Of a DNA stretch of 64,000 nucleotides, positions 15,306 to 26,400 are shown piece after piece. Source of the stretch: RDXT01 sp033762375 (lineage in GTDB: Bacteria; Bacteroidota; Bacteroidia; J057); the NCBI GenBank assembly GCA_033762375.1, contig JANRLQ010000003.1:62001-126000 (forward strand). The letters run 5' to 3'. Each line of letters opens with the position of its first letter. The stretch's first letter is position 1. The translations under genes were made by a program, and so were the position numbers. The notes beneath the pieces are model-generated. The model saw only the letters and a list, made by a program, of their open reading frames with translations. It did not search any database and was not told the origin of the DNA.

Positions 15306-17651
15306 TCAATAAATAATCAATTTTTCATTGAGTGTGGTCTGGCCATCATTGAGCTGGATCACATAACTGCCCGGTGTGAGGCTTGCGACGGGCAGATCAA
15401 ACTCACCGGCACGCTCCAGCGGCTCCTGGTGGACTTCCTGACCTGCCATGTTCAGGATCCGGAGGGTCCAGCGCCCGGTATGGCTGACGGGCACCCGGAT
15501 TTTGGCGGCTTCACGCGCCGGATGGGGGTATATGCGGAGCGCAGGATACACCTCCGATTGGCTGAGCCGGAGTTCTGCAATCGTGCTGTAAGAGAACATC
15601 CCATCCAGGTCCACCTGGCGCAGGCGGTAATACAGGATCCCCTGCCCGGCCTGTGTCGCTTCCGGATCTGTGTAGCGGTAATCAGAGCGGACCTGCGTCG
15701 TCCCGGCGGCTCCGACTTTTCCCAGGGCTTCATATACTACCCCATCAGTTGAGCGCTCCACCACAAAATAGTCACTGTTGAGCTCCGAGGCTGTAGCCCA
15801 GGCCAGCCGGGCTGAGGTACCATCCAGCTCCACCCCAAACGAAAGCCACTCTACCGGGAAATTACCGGCCAGCATCCAGATCGTCACCTGGGTGGTATTG
15901 CTGTAAGCCCCGCCGTCATCTACCTTGACCGTGACCGTCCGGTTGGTCAGGTTGGCATCGGGATCGTAGTTGCGGTAACCGATATACGAAAGTGCCTGCC
16001 GGTAAGCGGCAATCGGGGCCTCACCTGTAAGATACGCCGTCAGGCTATCCACACTGAAGCTCACCGCCAGCCCTAAACCTGCAAAAACCGAGGGAGCAGC
16101 CGTCGCCCGCAGCCCTTCATAGGCACCGTCAAGGGGATTGGTCAGGACAATCTCCGCATAGGTCATCTCCGTATCGTCATTATCCGTGATATTGACGCGG
16201 TTCATGTCTGTCAGGGCGTAAGCAGGCTCACCGGTAGTATAAGATATGCTGTAGTTGGTAGCGGGTACGGTATTGTCCAGATCCAAGACGGGTGGCGCTG
16301 AGCAGGTCTGCAGGATCAGGGTATTTACAACCGCACCGGGTTCGCCCTGCACAGCCCCGTGTGAGGTGTTCCGGTATGGGTTGGAGGTATTGCTGGTCAC
16401 AAAAATACCTGGTGCCCCACCGCTGACATTCACCGTAATCCCTGCCGGAAGCGGCTGCGTACTGTTGATATACCCGCCGCCGCCGCCACCACCAGGACCA
16501 TGCTGGTCTGCGGTGATGACCGAGGCACCATCTCCGCCCGAGACATCGAGGGTGAGGTTATTGGGATTCACAAAGGTCTGCACGTCGAGCAGGATCGCTC
16601 CCCCTGCCCCACCACCGCCTGCGCCGTCATTGACCTCCACATCTGTAGCGTCTTCTGCGCCGGCCATAACGGTACGGTTGCCCGAGACTTCTAGGGTTGA
16701 GGCAATAATGATAGCGACTCCCGCTCCATCTCCGGCCGGGATACTGGCGCCGTTGTTTTGGTGCCCCCCCCCGCCCCCGCCGCCGAGAAATATCTTGGGA
16801 GTGCCTGCATTGTAGAGTGTAGCCAGGGGTAAGCCTCCACGTCCGCCTTTGTACAGGTCACTGAGGCTGCCAGGTGTATTGGACAACCAGCCATGGCCGC
16901 CGATCCCGCCCCGTCCATAATTGCCACCGCCACCGCCACCGCCGTTGTGGTCATTGCCACCACCGCCACCCGTGGCCAGCTTGCCCCGGCACCCTGCCTG
17001 GGGGAGTTCGGTCACCCCTTCCCCCTTGATACCACCTTTTCCGGAACTGACATCACAGATATAGTCCAGCCCGCCTGCGGTCGCAGCCCCATTAAATTCG
17101 CCGCCCCTGAATCCCATCCCCGCCACATTGATATTGGCAGAAAGGGTAAGTTTTCCTTTAACTTCTATCGCCAGTACCCCCCCTACGTTTCCGTCCCACT
17201 TGAGTGCGGTCAGGGTACCTGTCACATTTACATCACCGTTATATACTGGTACCCGGATGAGCTGTACCTTGTCAGCTACGGTATAGCTCCGGCACAGGTT
17301 GCGGGTCAAGGTGAAGGTTCTGCCGCTACGGGAGGCTATTGTCGCAAATTCATAGTTACCGGCATTGCCATAACTGGTGATATTGCCATAGGTACTGTCA
17401 TTGGTGGTGCTGATGGTCGCTCCTTTCATTTGTACAATCAGGACCTTATCACCTGCCGAAAAACCACTGGTGCTCTGCACCGTGACGGTATTGGTACCCA
17501 CTGCCGTAACGCGGGTATAAGTATTAACGACACCGCTGATATTGGTGGCGAGGGTAGCCAGGATGCCAAACAGGATGGCGAGTGCCCCGGCCCCAACTAA
17601 GAGCCATTGAGTCCTTTTGAGACGAATGGAGACGTATTGCTTGTTTTGCAT
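15306..17651 (-). CDS. Glycine-rich surface protein with T9SS type A sorting domain
   Basis: 781 residues. A long N-terminal signal or anchor (WLLVGAGALAILFGILATLA) is followed by a beta-rich region (about 40-200), then four glycine-rich blocks between about 220 and 400, each with runs of 5-7 Gly such as LATGGGGGNDHNGGG and FLGGGGGGGHQNNG. A cadherin-like region follows (about 450-590, ending VKVDDGGAYSNTTQVTIW) and then a fibronectin-like segment. The last 80 residues form a T9SS type A sorting domain (LRIYPHPAREAAKIRVP ... GSYVIQL). It is predicted to be exported and cell-surface attached. First of three successive minus-strand T9SS cargo genes by coordinate. Ligand unknown. Confidence 0.82.
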   Translation of the reverse strand: MQNKQYVSIRLKRTQWLLVGAGALAILFGILATLATNISGVVNTYTRVTAVGTNTVTVQSTSGFSAGDKVLIVQMKGATISTTNDSTYGNITSYGNAGNYEFATIASRSGRTFTLTRNLCRSYTVADKVQLIRVPVYNGDVNVTGTLTALKWDGNVGGVLAIEVKGKLTLSANINVAGMGFRGGEFNGAATAGGLDYICDVSSGKGGIKGEGVTELPQAGCRGKLATGGGGGNDHNGGGGGGGNYGRGGIGGHGWLSNTPGSLSDLYKGGRGGLPLATLYNAGTPKIFLGGGGGGGHQNNGASIPAGDGAGVAIIIASTLEVSGNRTVMAGAEDATDVEVNDGAGGGGAGGAILLDVQTFVNPNNLTLDVSGGDGASVITADQHGPGGGGGGGYINSTQPLPAGITVNVSGGAPGIFVTSNTSNPYRNTSHGAVQGEPGAVVNTLILQTCSAPPVLDLDNTVPATNYSISYTTGEPAYALTDMNRVNITDNDDTEMTYAEIVLTNPLDGAYEGLRATAAPSVFAGLGLAVSFSVDSLTAYLTGEAPIAAYRQALSYIGYRNYDPDANLTNRTVTVKVDDGGAYSNTTQVTIWMLAGNFPVEWLSFGVELDGTSARLAWATASELNSDYFVVERSTDGVVYEALGKVGAAGTTQVRSDYRYTDPEATQAGQGILYYRLRQVDLDGMFSYSTIAELRLSQSEVYPALRIYPHPAREAAKIRVPVSHTGRWTLRILNMAGQEVHQEPLERAGEFDLPVASLTPGSYVIQLNDGQTTLNEKLIIY

Positions 17652-17954
17652 AAGTCCAGGGGATTTTCCTGCTAAGCTAGCGCGTCATACAATGACTAAA
17701 TATTTCATTTAATAAAAAATCTTTCACATGTTTATTTATTCAACAGGTATTTAAGCATTGCTAAAAAAATTATCACTCTTAATTTATACTGTACTGTGTC
17801 ATCCATACTTATACAACCATACCAAACTCATTACACCTTACTATTCCCAGGACAAAACTAAAACATACCCAGGCTGGCAGATGCTCTCAAACACCAGCCT
17901 GCCCAATACCTGACATTTGATCAGATATTGGGCAGCCATGATGGGGTATAGTAT
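17652..17954. other. AT-rich intergenic region with terminator-like hairpin
   Basis: No gene is seen. A 10-bp inverted repeat CTGCCCAATA ... TATTGGGCAG at 17899-17935, with an additional inner CTGA/TCAG pair, lies 20 bases after the stop of the minus-strand gene at 17955 and probably terminates it. The AT-rich part nearest 17651 presumably carries the promoter of the glycine-rich protein gene, but no TAnnTTTG match was found. Confidence 0.5.
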
Positions 17955-20102
17955 TTACTGGCGGACGACGCGCAGGGTCTGCACATCAGTATCCGTGCGG
18001 AGGCGCAGCAGGTAGATACCAGCCGGGAGAGCCGTTACGTCCAGGATTTGCTGAGAGCCGGTAAATGGCTGGGATAAGAGCTGTTTGCCTTCCAGCGACC
18101 ACAGCTCCAACTGACCTGAAGCCGGGTATTCTACTGCAAGGTATTGCCCCGTGGGATTAGGGAAGGCTGTCAGCCGGGAAATGTCTTCGGCGGGTAGCAG
18201 GCTGAAGGTTGAAGCCTCCTTGGCGACATTCCCGCTAACTTCTGTCCGTCGCCAGACGCCTGATCCATTTGTCCCGGCAAAAAGGTAGTCATCACTCACT
18301 GCCAGTGCGGTCACAGGCGGTGTGCCGGGCAGCGCGGTCCAGGAGTTGCCCTGGGTGTTGCTGTACTCAGCCACCCCGGCGTTGATACGATACAAGATGC
18401 CTTTGTTCCAGATACCCGGTGTAAAATTCGTCAGCATGGTCCATCCGGCCACCGTATATTTCCAATATCCCTGCGTTGTTTCTGCATACATGCTGGCACC
18501 GCGCTCGATGAGACTCAGTACATGCTGACCTGCCAGTTGCTGGGTGGGCCAGGTCTGGGCCTGGTCAAAGGAGTAAAAAATGCCGTTAGGTGTGGCGGCG
18601 ATCAGTACCTGCCCGCGGGCGTAGATGCGGTTGACCGGGCCGGGGAAGACAGGGGCAACGGCGGGAGAGCGGTAGAGATTCTTCAAACCGCCGCTAACAA
18701 AATAGACCTCTCCAGCATAGGCTGCGGATAAAACTTGATCCATCTCCTCGCCCTCGTAGGCTCCTGCCGAATCTAGCATCATGAGAACAGGCCTGTTATT
18801 TAGAAGACTAAACTGCAAAACAAGGATTCCTTCATACAAGTCGTTAGACGCATTGGTCCTGAAAACAGCAGTAAGCGTATCCTGTTGCGGATATAGCTGT
18901 TTAACCGTGTATCCATAGCTCAATCGTCCGCCTTCTATTTGCGCCCAACGCCGGTTCGGGTGGGCGGAGGCATAGACTGTTCCACTTTCTTCCTCGTCAT
19001 CAAAACTACCCTCCTCAAATCCTGCCACAAACAAACCATTGGCACCGGTCACGATCCGCGTCACCCGCACATTGCCCAGGCCTTCCACAAACTGGGTCCA
19101 GGTATTGGCGCCGGGGGCTTTTCTGTACACCCCGTCAGCGCCGCAGGCAAAGAGGCTTCCATCCAGGGTATAAAGACCGCTGAGCAGCTCGTCTTCCAGC
19201 CCGGCTGGTTGCCAGGTTGCGCCGTGGTCGGTGGACTGCCAGACACCCTGACGGGCAGAGGCGGCATATAGCCGGTCATTGCTGATGGCCAGGCCGGTGA
19301 TATCAGTAAAAGGCAACTGATCTTGTACCCGTACCCAGGATGCCCCGGACACCGAGCGGTATATCCCATATCCAGGTACTGCTGCGAATAGCCTTGAGCC
19401 TTTGGCGGCAAGGGCAGCAGGCGCGGCTGGCAGGTTGCCGACAGGATACGGATGCCAGTTGAGTCCCTGGTCATAGGAGACCGATGCCTGGCCTGCTTTG
19501 CCGAAATGCAGGATGTGGTTCTGCGCCTCCCACTCCCAAAAAAGATGCACACCACCAGGCAACGCATCGGGCTGGAGGGTCCAACTGGCACCTCCGTCAT
19601 CTGAGCGCACCAGATCCGGGTGACCCAGCTTGCCAGCCAGGAGCCGACTCCCTGCAGCAATGAAGGTGACGGGACGGTCCCAACTGTCAAGCAAATAATT
19701 CCGGACAGAATCCCATCCGGCTACCGTTCTCCAGGGCCAAGGGTACTGATCGGTCAGTCTTACCAGGCTAGCATCCCCGTATTCATGCGCTAACGCATAG
19801 ACTCCGGAGAGAGTTGACTCGATCTGGAGAACCCTGCTGGATAAGAACTCGTTCCGGTATAACTCCTGCGGCGAGTTGCGCTGCACGACCTGCCAGGTTT
19901 CTCCCTGATCCAGGGACTGGTAGATGCCTGCGTAGGAGTTGGCGAAGAGCACTGCCCCATCCGTGGCCATTTCTCTCACCGGACTCGACAAGGGACCGAT
20001 CGCCTTCCAATGACCTGCCAGCTGGGCTTGTAAAAACAAACCCAACCCAACGTAGATACAAACAAACAGTAAAGCTGCGCGGAGGGAGAACTTGCCTTGC
20101 AT
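17955..20102 (-). CDS. BNR/sortilin-like beta-propeller protein with T9SS type A sorting domain
   Basis: 715 residues with an N-terminal signal peptide (LFVCIYVGLGLFLQAQ). Repeated Asp-box-like segments such as YQSLDQGETWQVV, VRSDDGGASWTLQ, SYDQGLNWHPY and WQSTDHGATWQPA recur through the first 620 residues, indicating a beta-propeller of the BNR/Ycf48/sortilin type. The final 80 residues are a type A T9SS sorting domain (LTAFPNPTGQYLAVEYP ... LPAGIYLLRL). Likely a cell-surface or secreted propeller. No catalytic residues of sialidases are evident, so a binding or assembly role is more likely. It lies between two other T9SS cargo genes on the same strand. Confidence 0.85.
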   Translation of the reverse strand: MQGKFSLRAALLFVCIYVGLGLFLQAQLAGHWKAIGPLSSPVREMATDGAVLFANSYAGIYQSLDQGETWQVVQRNSPQELYRNEFLSSRVLQIESTLSGVYALAHEYGDASLVRLTDQYPWPWRTVAGWDSVRNYLLDSWDRPVTFIAAGSRLLAGKLGHPDLVRSDDGGASWTLQPDALPGGVHLFWEWEAQNHILHFGKAGQASVSYDQGLNWHPYPVGNLPAAPAALAAKGSRLFAAVPGYGIYRSVSGASWVRVQDQLPFTDITGLAISNDRLYAASARQGVWQSTDHGATWQPAGLEDELLSGLYTLDGSLFACGADGVYRKAPGANTWTQFVEGLGNVRVTRIVTGANGLFVAGFEEGSFDDEEESGTVYASAHPNRRWAQIEGGRLSYGYTVKQLYPQQDTLTAVFRTNASNDLYEGILVLQFSLLNNRPVLMMLDSAGAYEGEEMDQVLSAAYAGEVYFVSGGLKNLYRSPAVAPVFPGPVNRIYARGQVLIAATPNGIFYSFDQAQTWPTQQLAGQHVLSLIERGASMYAETTQGYWKYTVAGWTMLTNFTPGIWNKGILYRINAGVAEYSNTQGNSWTALPGTPPVTALAVSDDYLFAGTNGSGVWRRTEVSGNVAKEASTFSLLPAEDISRLTAFPNPTGQYLAVEYPASGQLELWSLEGKQLLSQPFTGSQQILDVTALPAGIYLLRLRTDTDVQTLRVVRQ

Positions 20103-20493
20103 CAGAATAGGATTAGAGGTACAATGAACATGCTGAATATTATACAGGTCTTATGACCTCTTCAATGCTTTTGGACACGGCACATGATGATTTAACCTGA
20201 CTGTTATATGATTCGCTTCTGATAACAAGGTGATTAATACGTGTTTTGTGAAAAAACAACGTTCTACAGACACCATGCTGCGCCTGCATTCCTGCCATGC
20301 GTGAAAATCTCGCCAAAGCGAGCGGTAACCTTTCGCATGCTCCTGAGTGTACCCCTTTTTTTGATTAAATGCAACAGATTGGGACGGTTTATTAACTGAC
20401 ATGAAGTATGCGCGTGTTTCAGGTTTTGACCTAAAACAATCAGCCCCCCTGGCGAGCAGGAGGGCTGTGTCAGAACGAGGTACCTGGACCTGA
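20103..20493. other. Intergenic region holding the terminator of the giant PKD gene
   Basis: No convincing gene: an 83-codon open frame at 20151-20402 looks non-coding. An inverted repeat at 20441-20467 (11 bp, one mismatch, loop GCGAG) lies 26 bases after the stop of the minus-strand giant gene and leads into a T-rich stretch on that strand, so it is a probable terminator. The promoter of the propeller gene at 20102 should lie here but was not recognised. Confidence 0.5.
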
Positions 20494-23400
20494 TTACCGC
20501 AGCACGGTCACGGATCCTTTCAGCAGGAAGGGTTTGCCGGTATAAGCCACCCCGCGTGCCACAAAAACATAAACCCCTTCGTTTACATTTTCGCCCTTAT
20601 AGGTGCCATCCCAGCCCTGGTTGAGGTCATTGGTCTCAAAGAGCAGCATCCCCCACCGGCTGTATATTTTGAGGTTGACAGACTGCACCCTGAACCCTTC
20701 AATTTTGAAGGCGTCATTGATCCCGTCTCCATTGGGTGTAAAGGCATTAGGGGCATACACCGTAGCCTCAGACCGGACGCAGACCTCATTGGAGAAGCTG
20801 ATGGCTTCATTATTGCCCTGCTCCAGGGCTCTGATCCGGTAGCAGTACTGGGGTTGGTTGAGACTGGTGACCGTATCCCTGAAGGTTACCACATTGCCAG
20901 AGACAATCCGCACCGTCTCCCAGTTGCCGGAGGTGGCGTTGAGGGTTTCAATCACATAATTGGCCACCCCAAACCGCCAGTCTTCATAAGGCGTCCACTC
21001 CAGAACCGTCGTACCACCATCACGCTCCGCCGTGAGCAGGACCGTCTTGCCGATATCACTCAGCGGCGTGACATTGCCACAGCTATCCTGGCCATACACC
21101 CGGTAAGCATAGGAGTTTTGGCTCACATCCGTATCGGTATCGGTGTATTTTTCGTTGCCTGGCGGGAGAGTTGCCGCAGTGCTGTATGCCCCCCCGTTAA
21201 CCGCCTTCTCTATGTGGATGACAGACAGACCGGGCAGCACTACAGGTTTCCACTCTACGACCGTGCGGGCATTGTCCTCAACCGTCGCCCGTACCATCTC
21301 AGGCGCATCTCCCCGGATACCCTGCGCAGTGACTGCCTGGGCCGTATCACTGAGCGATACCTGAATGGGTTCTGCCCCAAAGGCCCGGATGCGGTACGCA
21401 CGATCATTAAAGCAGTCCGCAAAATTCTCCACATATCGTGTCACTGTACCCGGTACCACATCCAGGAAGGTCATCAGGTTAGGATTGTACGAGTCCACCT
21501 GATAGATCTCGTAGTGATCTACCACCCAGCCCCGATATGGTGTCCAGGACAGGATGATCTGGCCCGGGATCGGCACAGCCTCGGCTTCGATGGTACAATG
21601 TGCCTCTGTCAGACCGAGGTTGGACTCTGTATCACAATAGTTGGTTGCGGTGACCTTGTAGCAGTAGCTGCGCAGGTTGGCATTAACCCCTTGGTCGAGG
21701 AAGATGGTATCATTGACATAGGTAGTAACAAATACCGGCACAAATCCCTGACCAGGCTCCTCCCGATAGACGGTGTACTGCTTGAAGTCTTCACCCCGGT
21801 GGGCCGCAAACCGCAGTTCGATCTGGGTATTGCTCAGGACACTGACCGTGTGGATCTGTACCGGATCCGGAATCACATTGTCCAGGACATTGATCAGGTC
21901 AGGTTTTACCACCGTCACCTCACACCCCAGCGAGTCCGTAGCCGTCAGGCTGACACTGTAGATACCCGACTGGTTGTAGGCATATACAAGCGAGTCAATG
22001 AGGGTCGTGGTGATCGTACCGTTTCCAAAGTCCCAGTCCCACTTGGCGATGCCCTTCAGCCCGGTACCGGTAGCCCGGAACGTCACCCGCACCGGTGGAC
22101 ACGACGGGTCATAGCTGGCCGTAAAGTCCGCCTCCGGATGATCAAGCGTGACATGGTTGATCTTTTCGATACGGTCATTACACCCATACTGGTCTTCAAT
22201 GTACAGGCTCACGGTATAGATACCATCTGCCTGATAGGTGTGTACCGGATTTTGGTCGGTCGAGGTGGTACCATCTCCAAAATTCCATTGCCAGCTTGTT
22301 GGTATATGGAAGGACCGGTCCGTGAATACGACAATTTTAGGACCGCAGCCGAGGGTATCCGAGGTCTCAAAGGCAGCCTGCGGCACCGGACGTACATAGA
22401 TCAGCTGGGTCAGGGTATCGGTACACCCATTCGCGTCAGTCACCACCAGCATGATCTCATAGGTACCCGTCTCGACAAAGTAGTGGGAGATGTTTTGCGA
22501 ATTGCCTTTGGGCGACCCATCCAGGAACCACTGCCACTGGGTGATCCCATACTGGCTGGTGCTCCAGTCCGTAAAGGCTACCTGGAAAGGCACACAGCCG
22601 CTGGTATCACTGGCTGTAAAGGCTGCCGTAGGCGGGGCCGTGATCCGGATATAGTCATTGATCACAAAGGTATCCCGGCATCCGAGGATATTGGTCACCA
22701 CCAGGGTCACATCATACACACCCGGCTGGTTATAGACATGTGTCGGGTGCTGCTGCACAGACCCCTGACCGTCACCAAAATCCCAGGCCCAGCCGGTGAT
22801 GGTGGTATCGGGTATGCTCACATCCGTGTAGGTAACTTCGGTTCCGACACACCCGCCGCGGCTGTTGGCCGTAAAACCAGCCTGAGGATGTGACAAGCGG
22901 ATATAAGCCGGACGCACCAGGGTATCGGTACAGCCGTTTTGATCGGTGATGATCAGGGTGACGGTAAATATGCCATCCTGAGTGTAGAGGTGTACAGGCT
23001 GGCGCTGGGTGGACGTGTTGCCGTCTCCAAAGTCCCAATACCAGCCGGTGATCGGATAGTCACCCCGTGAAGACTCCACAAAAGCAGCCTGATGCGGGGC
23101 ACAACCGAGGGTATCTGCACTCACAAACTGCGCCACCGGCGGACGGGTAGCGACCACCGTATGGCTCGTGGTGGCACTGCATCCGTTTTCGTCCGTGACC
23201 GTCAGGGTGATCACATACGTGCCGGGGAAGTTATAGGTGTATAGCGGCTCCTGGAGGCTGGAGGTCGCTCCATTGCCAAAGTTCCACTGCCAGCTGACAA
23301 TCGGTGCCGAAATCCCCCGGCTATTGTCCGTAATATCCATTTCAAAAGGGGTACAACCGATGCTGTCTGCCAGCAGGAAGTCTGCCGATGGTGGATTGGC

Positions 23401-26400
23401 CACCACTACGCCGCCGGGGATCATATGGGTTTCATAACAGCCCAGGACGTTCGTGACGGTCAGGGATACGGTATATACCCCCGGCTGGGCATACAGATGA
23501 GTTGGATGCTGGACGACGGAGGTCGTACCATCTCCAAAATTCCAGGACCAACTGGCAATCGTGGTATCCGGGATGCTGAGGTCCGTGAAGGATACGGGAG
23601 TACCCGGACATACGAGACCAGGCGATATGCTAAAGTTGGCATCTGGATTTCGCAGGCGAATATACTGAGGCCGGACAAAGGTATCCTGGCACCCATTCAG
23701 ATCCGTAGCGATCAGGGTCACGGTATAAACCCCCTGCAGGGCATATATATGCACCGGATGCTGGGCGGTGGACGTATTGCCGTCACCAAAATCCCAATAC
23801 CAGCCCTGGATCGGGAAGTCGCCCCGGCTGAGGTCGCTGAACCGCACTGTCTCAGGCGCACACCCGATCGTGTCCACGGACATAAACCGGGCAGTAGGCA
23901 AGGTCAGCGCCCGCACGGTGCGGGTATAACTTGACTGGCAACCATTGTTATCCGTAGTCGTCAGGGTCACGGTATATAAACCTGGCGTGGTATAGGTATG
24001 GGCCGGGTTCTGGACCGCTGCACCAGTCCCATCTCCAAAATCCCAGCTCCAGGCTACGATCGGGGCTGAGTTGCCGAATGACTGGTCCTGGAAACTCACC
24101 TCAAACGGCGTACATCCCTGCGGCTGAGACGGCACAAACAAGGTCGTAGCCGGACTATAGACCTGGATCAGCTGATTGCGCGTGATGGTATGGCTGCAAC
24201 CGAGGATATTGGTCACGGTCAGGGTCACCGTATAGGTTCCGTTGGCAGTGTAGGTATGCGTAGGATTCTGGAGGAAGGACGTCGTCCCGTCTCCAAAACT
24301 CCAGAACCACGATGCCAGGGTCGTATCGCCCACCGACCGGTCAAAAAATGCCATCACGGTACCGGGGCAGGTAGCCACACTGCTTACCGCAAAGTCTGCT
24401 GCCGGGTGTGAGAGCTGGATATAATCCGGCCGCACCAGGGTATCACGGCAGCCGTTGGCATCGGACACCACCAGGGTCACATCATAGGAGCCGTCCTGCA
24501 GGTAGGTATGGGCCGGGAACTGCTGGCCGGAGCCGTTTCCATCTCCAAAACTCCAGAACCAGGAGGTAATCGGGGCACTGCCCTGCTGAGACTGATCCAG
24601 GAAGGGTATCTCGACGGGGGCACATCCCCGGTTTTCGGCAGCAATAAAGTTGGAAGTCGGCGGGGTAAATACGGTGATATTCTGCACCACCGTATCCCCG
24701 CAACCCTGGGCATCTATCGCGACCAGCCGCACCGGATATACCCCTGGCTGGTTGAAGGTCTGGGTCGGGTTGGTGAAAATAGACGAACTACCATTCCCAA
24801 AATCCCAGAACCATCCTGCCAATGGCGCACTCGTGGCCACGGAGGTATTGGAGAATGTCACCGTCAGCGGCACACAACCCGCTACCTTGTCTGGGGTAAA
24901 TCCGGCATTCGGACGGTCAAGCACCTGAATATACTGCGTACGTACCCGGGTCTCAGCACAACCGTTTACATTGGTAGCGGTCAGCGATACCGTGTAGAAA
25001 CCCGGTGTACTGTAGCTCTTCACAGGGTTTTGCAGGGTGGAAGTCGTACCATCCCCAAAGCTCCAAAGCCAGGTGGCAATTGTCGTATCAGCCTGGGTCA
25101 GGTTGGTAAACTGGACCGGACTGCCGGGGCAGATCGGATTCAGGTTGACCGTAAAGTCAGGTGCCGGACGCGACAGGCGGATATACTGGGGTTTTACCAG
25201 GGTATTGTTACACCCAAAATTATCCGTAACAGTCAGGCTTACCGTGTACACCCCATCGGCCTGATAGGTATGCACCGGGAACTGCTGGGTTGAGGTGTTT
25301 CCGTCCCCAAAGTCCCAGAGCCAACCCGTGATGCCCAGGCTGCCCGTTGTCTGGTCAAAGAAGGCTATCGCCTGCGGCGCACATCCCCGGGTAATATTGG
25401 CGACAAAAGCCGGAGCAGGCAGCGCACGGACATTCACCTGATGGGTCACGGTATCGCGACAATTGTTGGCGTCACGTACGACCATCTGTGCATTAAAGAG
25501 GCCTGGCAACGCGTAGGTCGTGACCGGGTTGGGCAGGGTCGAGCTGAGACCATTGCCAAAACTCCACTGATACCCCGTGATCGCAGCGGTACCCGGAGTC
25601 GCCTGGCTGAAAAACTGTACGGTCTCCGGCACACAACCCACTGCATCTGTCGGGACAAATGCAGCTACCGGAGGCGTATGAATCCGGATAATTTGGGTTT
25701 TGACCTCCGTATCCGTACATCCCAGCAGGTTGGTAACCGTCAGGCTCACGGTATACAGGCCCGGCGTTGTGTACACATGCGCGGGGTTGACCTGTGCTGA
25801 CGTCGTACCGTCTCCAAAATCCCAGAGGTATGTGACCAGGGTCGTATCGGCAACCGAGGTATTGGTAAAGTTGATGGTACTTCCCGGACAGGCCGCTCCT
25901 GGTGTATAGGTAAAGTTAGCCACCGGATGCCGCAGCCGGATGTACTGCGGCCGGGTGAAGGTATGGCTGCAACCATTCACGTCGGTCACGGTCAGGCTCA
26001 CGGTATAAAGCCCGTCAGCCGTGTAGGTATGCAGCGGATGTTCTGCCGTGCTGGTATTCCCGTCCCCAAAGGTCCAGAGCCAGCCCACAATCGGATGAGT
26101 CCCTCCGGAGAGGCTGGTAAACTGGACTGTCTCAGGCGCACAACCTGCTACCGGATCCGCCTCAAAATCAGCTACCGGAAGGGGGAATACCGTCACCACA
26201 AAGCTGGTATCGTCCTCGCAGCCATTGCCATCGGTCACCCGGAGCTGTACCGTGTAGGTGCCCGGATTGGCCCAGGTATGAACGGGACTCGCCGTTGCCG
26301 CATTGGTTCCGTCCCCAAAATCCCAGAAATAGGCGACTATCGGCGCGATAAAGGACTGCGAAGTATTGGTCATCGTCGTCGTAAAGGGGGCACAACCGTC

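Noticed and set aside
20151..20402. 83-codon minus-strand frame between two T9SS cargo genes
   Set aside because: No motif, unusual composition and no sensible start context; the region more likely holds promoter sequence.
20854..22893. 679-codon plus-strand frame, and many shorter ones, opposite the PKD gene
   Set aside because: They mirror the biased codons of the repeated PKD motifs and are themselves repetitive without any domain; the minus-strand frame is continuous over 16.3 kb.
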